A DNA stretch of 6,032 nt, taken from contig SKRP01000237.1 in the NCBI GenBank assembly GCA_007118445.1, positions 1 through 6,032 of the forward strand, written 5' to 3'. The stretch comes from Natronohydrobacter sp. GTDB taxonomy: Bacteria > Pseudomonadota > Alphaproteobacteria > Rhodobacterales > Rhodobacteraceae. The notes under the pieces were generated by a model, which worked only from the letters and a program-made list of their open reading frames with translations, was not told the DNA's origin and did no database searches. Shown here one piece after another: positions 1 to 5,319 of the stretch. The position numbers were made by a program, and so were the translations under genes. Position 1 is the first letter of the stretch, and each line of letters begins with the position of its first letter.

Positions 1-201
1 CGCAATGTCTTTGGCTGCAGCCCCGAGGATAATGCCGATCTGGTCCTGCAGACCATGACCCAGAAGCGGTTCCGCCACCTGCCGGTGATGAAAGATGACA
101 AGATGATCGCGCTGATCTCGATCGGCGATGTGGTGGCAGCGCGTCTGGCCGAGCTGGAACTGGAAAAAGACGCGCTGACCGGAATGATCATGGGGTATTG
201 A
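1..201 (+). CDS. CBS-domain protein, C-terminal 66 residues (5' end outside window)
   Basis: Frame 1 is open from the first base to a TGA at 199-201. The visible 66 residues form the second half of a CBS domain: the stretch at visible residues 23-45 (RFRHLPV, then ISIGDVV) is the typical CBS strand-helix pattern, and S40-x-x-D43 matches the place where CBS domains contact the ribose of bound adenosine nucleotides. It ends in a charged helix rich in E and L, as in the small stand-alone CBS proteins of alphaproteobacteria, which usually consist of two CBS repeats and little else. Such proteins are thought to sense AMP, ATP or S-adenosylmethionine, but the target of this one cannot be read from the sequence. 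The next gene, coaD, begins 83 nt downstream on the same strand. The family call is firm; total length, ligand and function are unknown. Confidence 0.88.
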   Translation, partial: RNVFGCSPEDNADLVLQTMTQKRFRHLPVMKDDKMIALISIGDVVAARLAELELEKDALTGMIMGY

Positions 202-284
202 CCAGCCTGCAGCGCTGATCGCGGGGCTTGCATCTTGCTGCGCAATATTGTTGCGTGGGCCTTGGGATCAGGCGAGGATATTTC

Positions 285-785
285 ATGCGCATCGGACTTT
301 ATCCGGGGACATTCGACCCGCTGACGCTGGGGCATCGCGACATTATCGGGCGCGCGGCGCAACTGGTGGACCGGCTGGTGATAGGTGTGGCGATCAACCG
401 TGACAAGGGACCGCTGTTCACTCTGGAAGAGCGTGTCGCGATGATCGAGGCCGAGGTGGCGGATCTGTCCGCCAGCACCGGGATCGAGATCGTGGCGCAT
501 CCGTTCGAGAATTTGCTGATCGATTGTGCCCGTGATGTCGGCGCGAAGGTGATCATCCGCGGATTGCGGGCAGTCACGGATTTCGAATACGAGTTCCAGA
601 TGGTGGGGATGAACCGGGCGCTCGATGACAGTATCGAGACCGTGTTCCTGATGGCAGAGGTCCGCCATCAGGCGATTGCGTCGAAGCTGGTCAAGGAAAT
701 CGCGCGTCTGGGGGGCGATGTATCGAAATTCGTCTCGCCCGCAATCCGCACGGCGCTTGTCGCGCGGCTCGCCGAAGCGCGCTGA
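285..785 (+). CDS. coaD: Phosphopantetheine adenylyltransferase (PPAT)
   Basis: This cytoplasmic enzyme transfers AMP from ATP to 4'-phosphopantetheine, giving dephospho-CoA, the fourth of five steps from pantothenate to coenzyme A. The 166-residue product has the normal family length. Visible landmarks are YPGTFDP at 6-12, the nucleotidyltransferase T-x-G-H motif at 14-17 with catalytic H17, K41, FTLEER at 45-50, IRGLRAVTDFEYE at 91-103, and IASKLVKEIA at 131-140, which corresponds to ISSSLVKE in E. coli CoaD. The ATG at 285 is chosen because GAGG at 274-277 lies 7 nt upstream and family homology starts at that methionine. The frame can be extended to a TTG at 228, but those 19 extra residues look unlike any CoaD. 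The stop codon runs into a perfect hairpin. The gene follows a CBS-protein gene and may be co-transcribed with it. Confidence 0.97.
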   Translation: MRIGLYPGTFDPLTLGHRDIIGRAAQLVDRLVIGVAINRDKGPLFTLEERVAMIEAEVADLSASTGIEIVAHPFENLLIDCARDVGAKVIIRGLRAVTDFEYEFQMVGMNRALDDSIETVFLMAEVRHQAIASKLVKEIARLGGDVSKFVSPAIRTALVARLAEAR

Positions 786-806
786 CGACCGCAGTTTGCG
801 GTCGTC
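784..806 (+). terminator. Perfect 10-bp hairpin at the coaD stop codon
   Basis: GACGACCGCA (784-793) pairs with TGCGGTCGTC (797-806) across a 3-nt GTT loop. The left arm begins inside the coaD stop codon (783-785). No T-tract follows, so it is not a textbook intrinsic terminator, but its strength and place suggest transcript end formation or 3'-end protection. It is palindromic and so could act on either strand. Confidence 0.6.
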
Positions 807-808
807 GT

Positions 809-830
809 CTGCCGGTCATCTCACCGGCAG
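809..830 (-). terminator. Perfect 8-bp hairpin at the SH3-gene stop codon
   Basis: CTGCCGGT (809-816) pairs with ACCGGCAG (823-830) across a 6-nt loop. The stop codon of the minus-strand SH3 gene (821-823) lies at the loop/stem edge. Like its neighbour 2 nt away, it lacks a T-tract. A minus-strand transcript would read this hairpin and then the 784-806 hairpin in series. Confidence 0.55.
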
Positions 831-1507
831 TTCACACCTCCGGCCTGCATACAGGCCCGCATCCGCTCGCGCATATCGTCTATCCACTGAGTTCCATCGG
901 TCCAGCCATCCTGCGTGCCCGAGCGCTGACCGCTCTGAAATCCTTCATTATATCCAACAGGGTAACCCTGCTGATAGCCGCGCTCGAATTCCGGGTCGAC
1001 GTAGAACGAATACGCTTGTCCAGCGGGAGCCTGTGGCAAGATGAGCGCAAGCGAGAAGGAACGCCGGTAAGCGCCGTCATACCCGTCCTTGAAACCATCT
1101 TCGCGGCCCTGAGCAAGCCCACGCTGATACCCGTCTGCATAAGCCTGCGACTGGCCATGCGGCGGAGGGGTCGGGGCGGGCGTGCCTGTATGTGTCGGCG
1201 GCTGGGCTGCACGACAATGATGATCGTTGCGCGCGACAAATCGGCCCGAAACCCACCCGTTGCGGTTGCGCGCCGCGATATAATGCCACCCATCCTGGCT
1301 GGAAATGATCGTGACCTGACCACAACGCGGAACCACTGTCTGGACAGCGAATCCTGTCCCCGGACCTGTCCGCATGTTCAGATCACTCGTGGTCCAGCCG
1401 GTGGTCGCATCAGCACGTGTCGCAGAAACCGCGAAGATACCAAGAATAACGCATAGGAAAATACCCTGCTGACGGCGTAGCGCCGTGATAATCGGGGCAC
1501 GCAACAT
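821..1507 (-). CDS. Secreted SH3-domain protein with GX3-repeat C-terminal half
   Basis: The 228-residue product starts with a probable Sec signal peptide: basic residues at 3-12, a hydrophobic core at 16-29, and a likely cleavage site after A32-D-A34. Residues 39-93 form a bacterial SH3 (SH3_3-like) domain, with LNMRTGPGTGF at 43-53, DGW at 72-74 and NGWVSGRFV at 83-91. A proline/threonine-rich linker follows at 102-117. The C-terminal half carries glycine at every fourth residue: 126, 130, 134, 138, 142, then 177 to 205 without a break, mixed with aromatic, acidic and glutamine residues. C62/C98 and C219/C227 could form disulfides in the periplasm. The ATG at 1507 has GGGAGG (1513-1518) 5 nt upstream and a good promoter behind it. 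Bacterial SH3 domains often bind peptidoglycan, so a cell-envelope role is inferred. The repeat half has no function I recognise. Confidence 0.82.
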   Translation of the reverse strand: MLRAPIITALRRQQGIFLCVILGIFAVSATRADATTGWTTSDLNMRTGPGTGFAVQTVVPRCGQVTIISSQDGWHYIAARNRNGWVSGRFVARNDHHCRAAQPPTHTGTPAPTPPPHGQSQAYADGYQRGLAQGREDGFKDGYDGAYRRSFSLALILPQAPAGQAYSFYVDPEFERGYQQGYPVGYNEGFQSGQRSGTQDGWTDGTQWIDDMRERMRACMQAGGVNCR

Positions 1508-1542
1508 TCCAGCCTCCCAACCTGATTTTTGAAGAAGCCGCG

Positions 1543-1571
1543 AGTATGACAGGAATCGCCGAAATTTTCAA
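1543..1571 (-). promoter_or_regulatory. Predicted sigma-70 type promoter of the SH3 gene
   Basis: Reading the minus strand, TTGAAA (1571-1566, 5 of 6 to consensus) is followed after exactly 17 nt by CATACT (1548-1543, 4 of 6). Transcription would start near 1536 and leave a leader of about 29 nt that contains the ribosome binding site. This suggests that the SH3 gene is transcribed on its own rather than from the DUF1127-like gene. Confidence 0.5.
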
Positions 1572-1582
1572 ATGAAATGAAA

Positions 1583-1607
1583 CGCGCCTTGCGCAGTGCA
1601 GGGCGCG
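1583..1607 (-). terminator. Hairpin terminator downstream of the DUF1127-like gene
   Basis: CGCGCC (1583-1588) pairs with GGCGCG (1602-1607); three more inner pairs (1590-1592 with 1598-1600) close a 5-nt loop, with one mismatch on the minus strand. The minus-strand transcript continues into TTTCATTTCATTTG, a T-rich run fitting an intrinsic terminator. The + strand also shows CTTTTC after the stem, so it may work in both directions. Confidence 0.6.
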
Positions 1608-1623
1608 CTTTTCTGTTATCCGT

Positions 1624-1785
1624 TCAGTTTGCATAAACCGCTTGCGCGGCCAGTTTCGCAGCATCTGGCGGATAGATGTCCAGATCGATGGCAACGGCCA
1701 GCGGCATGGCTTCGAGTTCGGCTTTCGTGCGCCGATAGGCAGCGCGCTGCTTCAGACGGGTCTGCAAGCGGGTCAATAGCGTCAT
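1624..1785 (-). CDS. DUF1127-like small basic protein (53 residues)
   Basis: The product starts MTLLTRLQTRLKQRAAYRRT: a basic, arginine-rich helix. It continues with the pattern EL-x-x-MP-x9-IYPPDA-x8-AVY. This lines up with the DUF1127 proteins common in Rhodobacteraceae, where EL-x-x-L-x-x-REL-x-D-L-G-I is followed by an A-x-x-A-Y end. Here the usual glycine of the DLGI core is aspartate (DLDI), so it is a divergent member. Some DUF1127 proteins, such as CcaF1 of Rhodobacter sphaeroides, bind RNA and affect sRNA maturation and RNA turnover; whether this one does is inference. The start at 1785 is set by a strong AAAAGGAG (1793-1800) 7 nt upstream. The frame stays open up to 1908, but the added residues show no family likeness. 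A hairpin terminator follows. The gene sits 144 nt downstream of imuA. Confidence 0.75.
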   Translation of the reverse strand: MTLLTRLQTRLKQRAAYRRTKAELEAMPLAVAIDLDIYPPDAAKLAAQAVYAN

Positions 1786-1929
1786 GGCTCTGCTCCTTTT
1801 CGGTATGGGCCTGTTTCCGCAAACATGGGATATGCTGCACTGCAGCGCAAGATGCGGAACTGCAGAGCCGGGATGCGCTGAATGCATATGACGCGCCATG
1901 TGCGGCAAAGCGCGGCACAGGAGGGGGGC

Positions 1930-2586
1930 TTATCCGGCTGTGTGGTCCGGAATCGGATGGGCGTGGATTTGCCCTTGCCCTCGGGTCTCGATCTGCCAGG
2001 CCGCTGGTGGGGCCATGCGCGCGCGCAACCGGCGCAACTGCCAGAATGGCCGCACTGTGTCGCTGCCCGGCAGGCATGGCACATCCGGGGCCGGGCAGGG
2101 GGTCAGCTGCCAGCGGCTTTCCACCCCCGGCGTGCCGCCATCCCCCGGTGTCAGGACCAGCGCCACAAGCCCTGCGCTGCGCACCTGCGTGCGGCGGCGG
2201 GCCAGCCCGGCCTCTGCGGCCAGATGCAAGCGGCGCAGCGGTGTCAGGGCTGGGGGGGCGCGCATTTCCAGCGTGACGCTGGCCACTGCGCCCGCGCGCA
2301 GCGCCTCTTCGGCGCAGGCCAGCATGTCGCTGTCACGCGCCGCATCGAGCAGGATCAGGCTGGCCGGGTTCAGCCAGTCGCCCAGACCGGACGGGTTCAG
2401 CCGATCTGCGCTCCAGCGGGGCCGGAGCCACAGATGCAGCGCATGCGGCCCAAGCCCCGCCAGCGCCCAGACCGCCAGCATCCGCCGCGCCGCGCCGCAG
2501 AACTCATGCGCGCGCCCTGGTTGCAACTGCACGATCGCCGCAGCATCGATCCCGTCATCTGTGCAGCGGGTCGCAGTGATCTGCAT
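1930..2586 (-). CDS. imuA: ImuA-family protein, SOS mutagenesis accessory factor
   Basis: ImuA is a RecA/SulA-like protein that works with ImuB (an inactive Y-family polymerase) and DnaE2 (ImuC) in error-prone translesion synthesis after DNA damage. Recognisable parts of this 218-residue product are GRAHEFCGAARRMLA (24-38, where RecA-like proteins would carry a P-loop; no GKT is present), LNPSGL and LNPASLILLDA (63-82), the ACAEEALRAGAVASV region (90-104), LTPLRRLHLAAEAG (114-127), LTPGDGGTPGVESRWQL (145-161), and a WQLRRLRARMAPPAAW end (182-197). These match the short ImuA form of Rhodobacteraceae. The ATG at 2586 has AGGA (2595-2598) 8 nt upstream, and an in-frame stop lies at 2605-2607. 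A LexA box covers the predicted promoter. imuB and dnaE2 do not follow; the next minus-strand gene encodes a DUF1127-like protein. Confidence 0.83.
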   Translation of the reverse strand: MQITATRCTDDGIDAAAIVQLQPGRAHEFCGAARRMLAVWALAGLGPHALHLWLRPRWSADRLNPSGLGDWLNPASLILLDAARDSDMLACAEEALRAGAVASVTLEMRAPPALTPLRRLHLAAEAGLARRRTQVRSAGLVALVLTPGDGGTPGVESRWQLTPCPAPDVPCLPGSDTVRPFWQLRRLRARMAPPAAWQIETRGQGQIHAHPIPDHTAG

Positions 2587-2611
2587 GATGGCCGTCCTGA
2601 AGGATCATTGT

Positions 2612-2626
2612 GTTCGCCTTATGTTC
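2612..2626 (-). promoter_or_regulatory. LexA-binding SOS box, GTTC-N7-GTTC
   Basis: GTTC at 2612-2615 and GTTC at 2623-2626 are separated by exactly 7 nt; the minus strand reads GAAC-N7-GAAC. This direct repeat is the established LexA operator of Rhodobacter sphaeroides and other alphaproteobacteria. It lies 26 nt before the imuA start codon and directly after the predicted -10 element, so bound LexA would cover the transcription start. SOS control is expected for ImuA genes, which supports both calls. Confidence 0.85.
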
Positions 2627-2654
2627 ACAATAGCAGGCCATATTCAGAAGGCAA
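2627..2654 (-). promoter_or_regulatory. Predicted imuA promoter
   Basis: On the minus strand TTGCCT (2654-2649, 4 of 6 to consensus) and TATTGT (2632-2627, 4 of 6) are 16 nt apart. Transcription would begin near 2620, inside the LexA box. The match is moderate, but its position against the LexA box is what a repressible promoter would show. Confidence 0.5.
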
Positions 2655-2671
2655 GGCGCGGATTTGCCGAG

Positions 2672-2700
2672 TGCTTGCAGGATGTCAGGGCATGCTTGCA
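2672..2700 (+). repeat. Direct repeat TGCTTGCA, two copies 21 bp apart
   Basis: TGCTTGCA occurs at 2672-2679 and again at 2693-2700. The offset of 21 bp equals two DNA turns, so both copies face the same side of the helix. The second copy overlaps the putative -35 of the I78-inhibitor gene. This could be an operator for an unknown regulator, or chance. Confidence 0.3.
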
Positions 2701-2724
2701 ACTTTGCGCCATTGCGACAATAGT
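2696..2724 (+). promoter_or_regulatory. Possible promoter of the I78-inhibitor gene
   Basis: TTGCAA (2696-2701) and AATAGT (2719-2724) are 17 nt apart, each 4 of 6 to consensus. The spacing and place, 27 nt before the start codon, fit the first gene of a plus-strand run. It is weaker evidence than the promoter seen for the SH3 gene. Confidence 0.35.
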
Positions 2725-2751
2725 TCGCCCCGAAGATAAACGGAGCTCGCC

Positions 2752-3030
2752 ATGCGTCCTGCGCTGATGTCACTGTCCATTCTGGCTCTTGCCGCCTGTC
2801 AGGGCGAACCGCCCGCACAGGATCGCCCGCCGGACACCGGGCAGGCCTGTGCTGCGGATCGCCTGCAGGACCATATCGGCCAGCCGCTTTCTGCGCTCGA
2901 CCGCAGCACCCTGCCGGACGCGACCCGCATTATCGGACCGGATATGGGGGTGACGATGGATTACAACCCCAACCGGCTGAATATCGAATATGATCGCAAC
3001 CGGATCATCCTGCGTATCGCATGCGGCTAG
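2752..3030 (+). CDS. Peptidase inhibitor I78 family lipoprotein
   Basis: The 92-residue product opens with a lipoprotein signal: M1-R2, a hydrophobic stretch to A15, and lipobox L13-A-A-C16, so it should be lipid-anchored at C16 and face the periplasm. A short Pro/Asp-rich linker leads to a domain at about 33-92 with the I78 hallmarks: a first cysteine (C33), IGQPLSAL at 42-49, RIIGPDMGVTMDYNPNRLNI at 59-78, and a terminal C91-G92. C33 and C91 probably form a disulfide. I78 proteins are small inhibitors of serine proteases, first known from fungal elastase inhibitors; a role protecting the envelope from secreted or foreign proteases is inferred. GGAG (2742-2745) lies 6 nt before the ATG. It is divergent from imuA, and the aldo/keto reductase gene starts 39 nt downstream. 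Confidence 0.85.
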   Translation: MRPALMSLSILALAACQGEPPAQDRPPDTGQACAADRLQDHIGQPLSALDRSTLPDATRIIGPDMGVTMDYNPNRLNIEYDRNRIILRIACG

Positions 3031-3069
3031 GCGGCAGATGCGCCCGGAACTCAAGAGGAAAGACAGGAT

Positions 3070-4110
3070 ATGAAACAACTGACACTCGGGCAGTCTGATC
3101 TGCGCGTGTCCGAATATTGCCTGGGCACCATGACCTATGGCGGGCAGACCGATGAAACCGACGCCCATCGCCAGCTTGACATGGCGCAGGCTGCAGGGGT
3201 GAATTTCCTGGACGCGGCGGAAATGTATCCGGTCCATCCGGTAACGCTGGAAACGGCAGGCCGGACCGAGGAAATAATCGGCCGCTGGATCGCCGCGCGC
3301 CGCCCGCAGGATCTGGTGGTGGCGACCAAGATCACCGGCGCAGGATCGAATGCCGTCAAGGATGGCCCGCCGATCACGGCCAGACGGATGCGCGCGGCGG
3401 TCGAGGGCTCGCTCGCGCGGTTGCAGAGCGACTGCATTGATATCTACCAGCTGCATTGGCCCAATCGCGGCTCATATCATTTCCGCAAATACTGGTCCTT
3501 TGATCCGCGCAGTCAGGACCGTGCAGAGACGCTTGCGCATATGGCTGAAATCCTGTCCTGCGCGCAGGATCTGATCACCGAGGGCAAGATCCGCCATATC
3601 GCGCTGTCCAATGAAAGCGCATGGGGGCTTGCAAGCTGGCTCAATCTGGCCGAGGCCGAGGGCCTGCCGCGTATGTTGAGCATGCAGAACGAATATTCTC
3701 TGCTCTGCCGCATCTTCGATCTCGACATGGCCGAAGCGTGCTGGAACGAAAATGTCCCGCTGCTGGCCTACTCCCCGCTGGCTGCGGGTCTTCTGAGCGG
3801 GAAATATGCGGGCAATGTCACCCCGGACGGGTCGCGGCGCGAACGCAGCCCCGATCTGGGCGGGCGCATCACGGGCCGCGTGTTTGAGGCCGTGTCAGGC
3901 TATCTGGCGATTGCGCAGGAATTCGGGATTGATCCGGTGCATCTGGCCGTGCAATGGACCCGGACGCGCCCGGTGCCGACCCTGCCGATCATCGGGGCGA
4001 CGACATCACAGCAGCTGGAGCATCTGCTCATCGGGTCCGAAGTGACGCTTTGCGAGGATGTTCGCGCAGCGGTGGACCAGCTGAATCAGGCGATGCCGAT
4101 GGTCTATTGA
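3070..4110 (+). CDS. Aldo/keto reductase, E. coli Tas-like
   Basis: This is a cytoplasmic NAD(P)H-dependent oxidoreductase of the aldo/keto reductase superfamily with a TIM-barrel fold. The 346-residue length equals that of E. coli Tas, and the N-terminal GTMTYGGQTDETDAHRQLD (19-37) and AEMYPV (50-55) match Tas closely. The catalytic tetrad is complete: D48, Y53, K87 and H129 (in QLHWP). Cofactor-site elements are SNES (180-183), QNEYSL (206-211), YSPLAAGLLSGKY (234-246) and IIGATT (307-312). The ATG at 3070 has AGAGGA (3054-3059) 10 nt upstream, a rather long spacing; the nearer CAGGA is too close to serve. E. coli tas was found through a tyrosine/phenylalanine auxotrophy screen, but the natural substrate is unsettled and cannot be read here. 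It may share a transcript with the I78 gene before it and the HAD gene 50 nt after it. Confidence 0.93.
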   Translation: MKQLTLGQSDLRVSEYCLGTMTYGGQTDETDAHRQLDMAQAAGVNFLDAAEMYPVHPVTLETAGRTEEIIGRWIAARRPQDLVVATKITGAGSNAVKDGPPITARRMRAAVEGSLARLQSDCIDIYQLHWPNRGSYHFRKYWSFDPRSQDRAETLAHMAEILSCAQDLITEGKIRHIALSNESAWGLASWLNLAEAEGLPRMLSMQNEYSLLCRIFDLDMAEACWNENVPLLAYSPLAAGLLSGKYAGNVTPDGSRRERSPDLGGRITGRVFEAVSGYLAIAQEFGIDPVHLAVQWTRTRPVPTLPIIGATTSQQLEHLLIGSEVTLCEDVRAAVDQLNQAMPMVY

Positions 4111-4160
4111 GCGCCGCGCGCACACCGATACCTTCAGATCAACAGCAAAGGCCACGAAAA

Positions 4161-4862
4161 ATGCTGCGCCCGAACCTCTCGGCTGTGCTTTTCGACAAGG
4201 ATGGCACGCTTTTCGATTTCTCCGCCAGCTGGACGGGCTGGGTGGACCAGGTGCTGACCGATCTGTCCGCAGGCGACCGCGCGCGCAAAACGGCGCTGGC
4301 CGGGGCCATGCAGTTTGACCTGCAGGCGGGGCGTTTCAACCCGTCCTCTCCGGTGATCGCGGGCACATTGGACGACTCCGCCGATCTGCTGCTGCCGCAT
4401 CTGCCGCATCTGCCGCGCGCAGAGCTGATCGCCTATCTGATGGCCTCTGCCACCCGCGCCGAGATGGTCCCGCCCGTGCCGTTGCGCCCATTGCTCAACA
4501 CGCTGACCGGGCAGGGGCTGACCCTGGGCGTGGCCACCAATGACGGTGCGGCCGCGGCGCTGGCGCATCTGACGCGCGCCGGTGTGCGGGATTGTTTCGC
4601 GCATGTGCTGGGCTATGACAGCGGCTACACGCCCAAACCTGCCCCCGATATGCTGCTGGGCTTTGCCGACCGCGCCGGGGTCGCGCCGGAAACTGTGGTG
4701 ATGGTGGGCGACAGCACGCATGATCTGATTGCCGGGCGGGCGGCGGGTATGATGACAGTAGGCGTTCTGACCGGCATGGCCGAAAGCGCCACGCTTGAAC
4801 CCCATGCAGACCTGATCCTGCCCGATATCGGCCATCTGCCCGGTGCTCTGGTCCGCGTCTGA
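4161..4862 (+). CDS. HAD-superfamily phosphatase (phosphoglycolate phosphatase-like)
   Basis: The 233-residue cytoplasmic product has all four HAD motifs: motif I DKDGT at 12-16 (nucleophile D12, acid/base D14), motif II at T126 in GVATND, motif III K159 in TPKPAPD, and motif IV GDSTHD at 183-188 with D184 and D188 for magnesium. The region at about 20-100 between motifs I and II is a helical C1 cap, as in Gph and related small-molecule phosphatases, so hydrolysis of a phosphate ester is expected. The substrate is not evident. The cap holds a 9-bp in-frame tandem repeat (LPHLPHLPR, 78-86). The ATG at 4161 is preferred because motif I should sit near the N-terminus and AAAGG (4147-4151) lies 9 nt upstream; the open frame back to 3954 overlaps the reductase gene. 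It converges on dtd with only 13 nt between the stops. Confidence 0.9.
   Translation: MLRPNLSAVLFDKDGTLFDFSASWTGWVDQVLTDLSAGDRARKTALAGAMQFDLQAGRFNPSSPVIAGTLDDSADLLLPHLPHLPRAELIAYLMASATRAEMVPPVPLRPLLNTLTGQGLTLGVATNDGAAAALAHLTRAGVRDCFAHVLGYDSGYTPKPAPDMLLGFADRAGVAPETVVMVGDSTHDLIAGRAAGMMTVGVLTGMAESATLEPHADLILPDIGHLPGALVRV
4392..4416 (+). repeat. In-frame 9-bp tandem repeat inside the HAD gene
   Basis: CTGCCGCAT occurs twice in tandem (4392-4400, 4401-4409), then CTGCCGC (4410-4416), about 2.8 copies. It encodes Leu-Pro-His, Leu-Pro-His, Leu-Pro-Arg in the cap region. Changes in copy number would keep the reading frame. Confidence 0.7.
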
Positions 4863-4875
4863 AAACGCGCGTGAC

Positions 4876-5319
4876 TCAGGCAGCGCTGTCCAGCCAGATT
4901 GTCACAGGTCCGGCATTGACCAGATGTACATTCATATCGGCCCCGAACTGCCCGGTTTCCACCGCCACACCCAGCGCGCGCAGCGTGCGGGCAAAATGCA
5001 TGTAAAGCGCCTCGCCAGTCGCGGGGTCGGCAGCAGAGGAAAAACCGGGCCGGTTGCCGCTGCGCGTATCTGCCGCCAGCGTGAACTGGCTGACAACCAA
5101 CGCATCGCCGCCGGTATCCTTCAGCGCGAGGTTCATCTTGCCTGCCGCATCGCGGAAAATCCGCAGCTTGTGGATCTTGCGCGCCAGCGCTTCGGCCTCG
5201 GCTTCGGTATCGCCCTGCATGGCGCAGACCAGAATCAGCAGGCCCTTCCCGCAGCGCCCGACCACTGCGCCCGCGACCTCGACCCGCGCCTCTGCGACCC
5301 TCTGGACCAGGGCGCGCAT
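4876..5319 (-). CDS. dtd: D-aminoacyl-tRNA deacylase
   Basis: DTD removes D-amino acids, and glycine wrongly attached to tRNA-Ala, from tRNAs and so guards translation against wrong-handed residues; it acts in the cytoplasm as a homodimer. The 147-residue product is of normal length (E. coli DTD has 145). Both signature motifs are present: SQFTLAADT at 77-85, and NAGPVT at 135-140, whose Gly-Pro part is the chirality-selective cross-subunit element. RIFRDAAGKMN at 53-63 is also typical. The start at 5319 shares one base with the stop of the upstream sugar kinase (TGATG), so the two genes are probably co-transcribed and translationally coupled; no independent promoter is needed. The 3' end faces the HAD gene. 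A 5-bp inverted repeat at 4854-4869 in between is too weak to call a terminator. Confidence 0.96.
   Translation of the reverse strand: MRALVQRVAEARVEVAGAVVGRCGKGLLILVCAMQGDTEAEAEALARKIHKLRIFRDAAGKMNLALKDTGGDALVVSQFTLAADTRSGNRPGFSSAADPATGEALYMHFARTLRALGVAVETGQFGADMNVHLVNAGPVTIWLDSAA

Noticed and set aside
241..255. Inverted repeat CGCAA/TTGCG between the CBS gene and coaD.
   Set aside because: A 5-bp stem with no T-tract is too short to call a terminator or an operator.
228..284. TTG start at 228 adding 19 residues to CoaD.
   Set aside because: CoaD homology begins at the ATG at 285, which has its own GAGG ribosome binding site; the extension resembles nothing.
1834..1846. Odd palindrome GCTGCA-C-TGCAGC between imuA and the DUF1127-like gene.
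   Set aside because: Short, and the region is rich in CTGCA repeats, so it may be chance; no promoter element could be placed around it with confidence.
1786..1908. Upstream extension of the DUF1127-like frame to 94 residues.
   Set aside because: The strong AAAAGGAG sits directly before the ATG at 1785, and the added residues have no family likeness.
1899..1919. TGTGC/GCACA inverted repeat just after imuA as a terminator.
   Set aside because: Only 5 bp with an 11-nt loop and no T-tract.
1882..2767. Two long plus-strand open frames of about 285-289 codons opposite imuA.
   Set aside because: They lie antisense to a recognisable ImuA, have arginine/cysteine/proline-heavy composition without motifs, and come from the GC-rich codon pattern of the real gene.
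3954..4160. Upstream extension of the HAD frame by 69 codons.
   Set aside because: It overlaps the conserved end of the reductase gene, and HAD motif I normally lies within the first 10-20 residues.
4854..4869. CGCGT/ACGCG inverted repeat between the convergent HAD and dtd genes.
   Set aside because: Only 5 bp and no T-tract, so not supported as a terminator.
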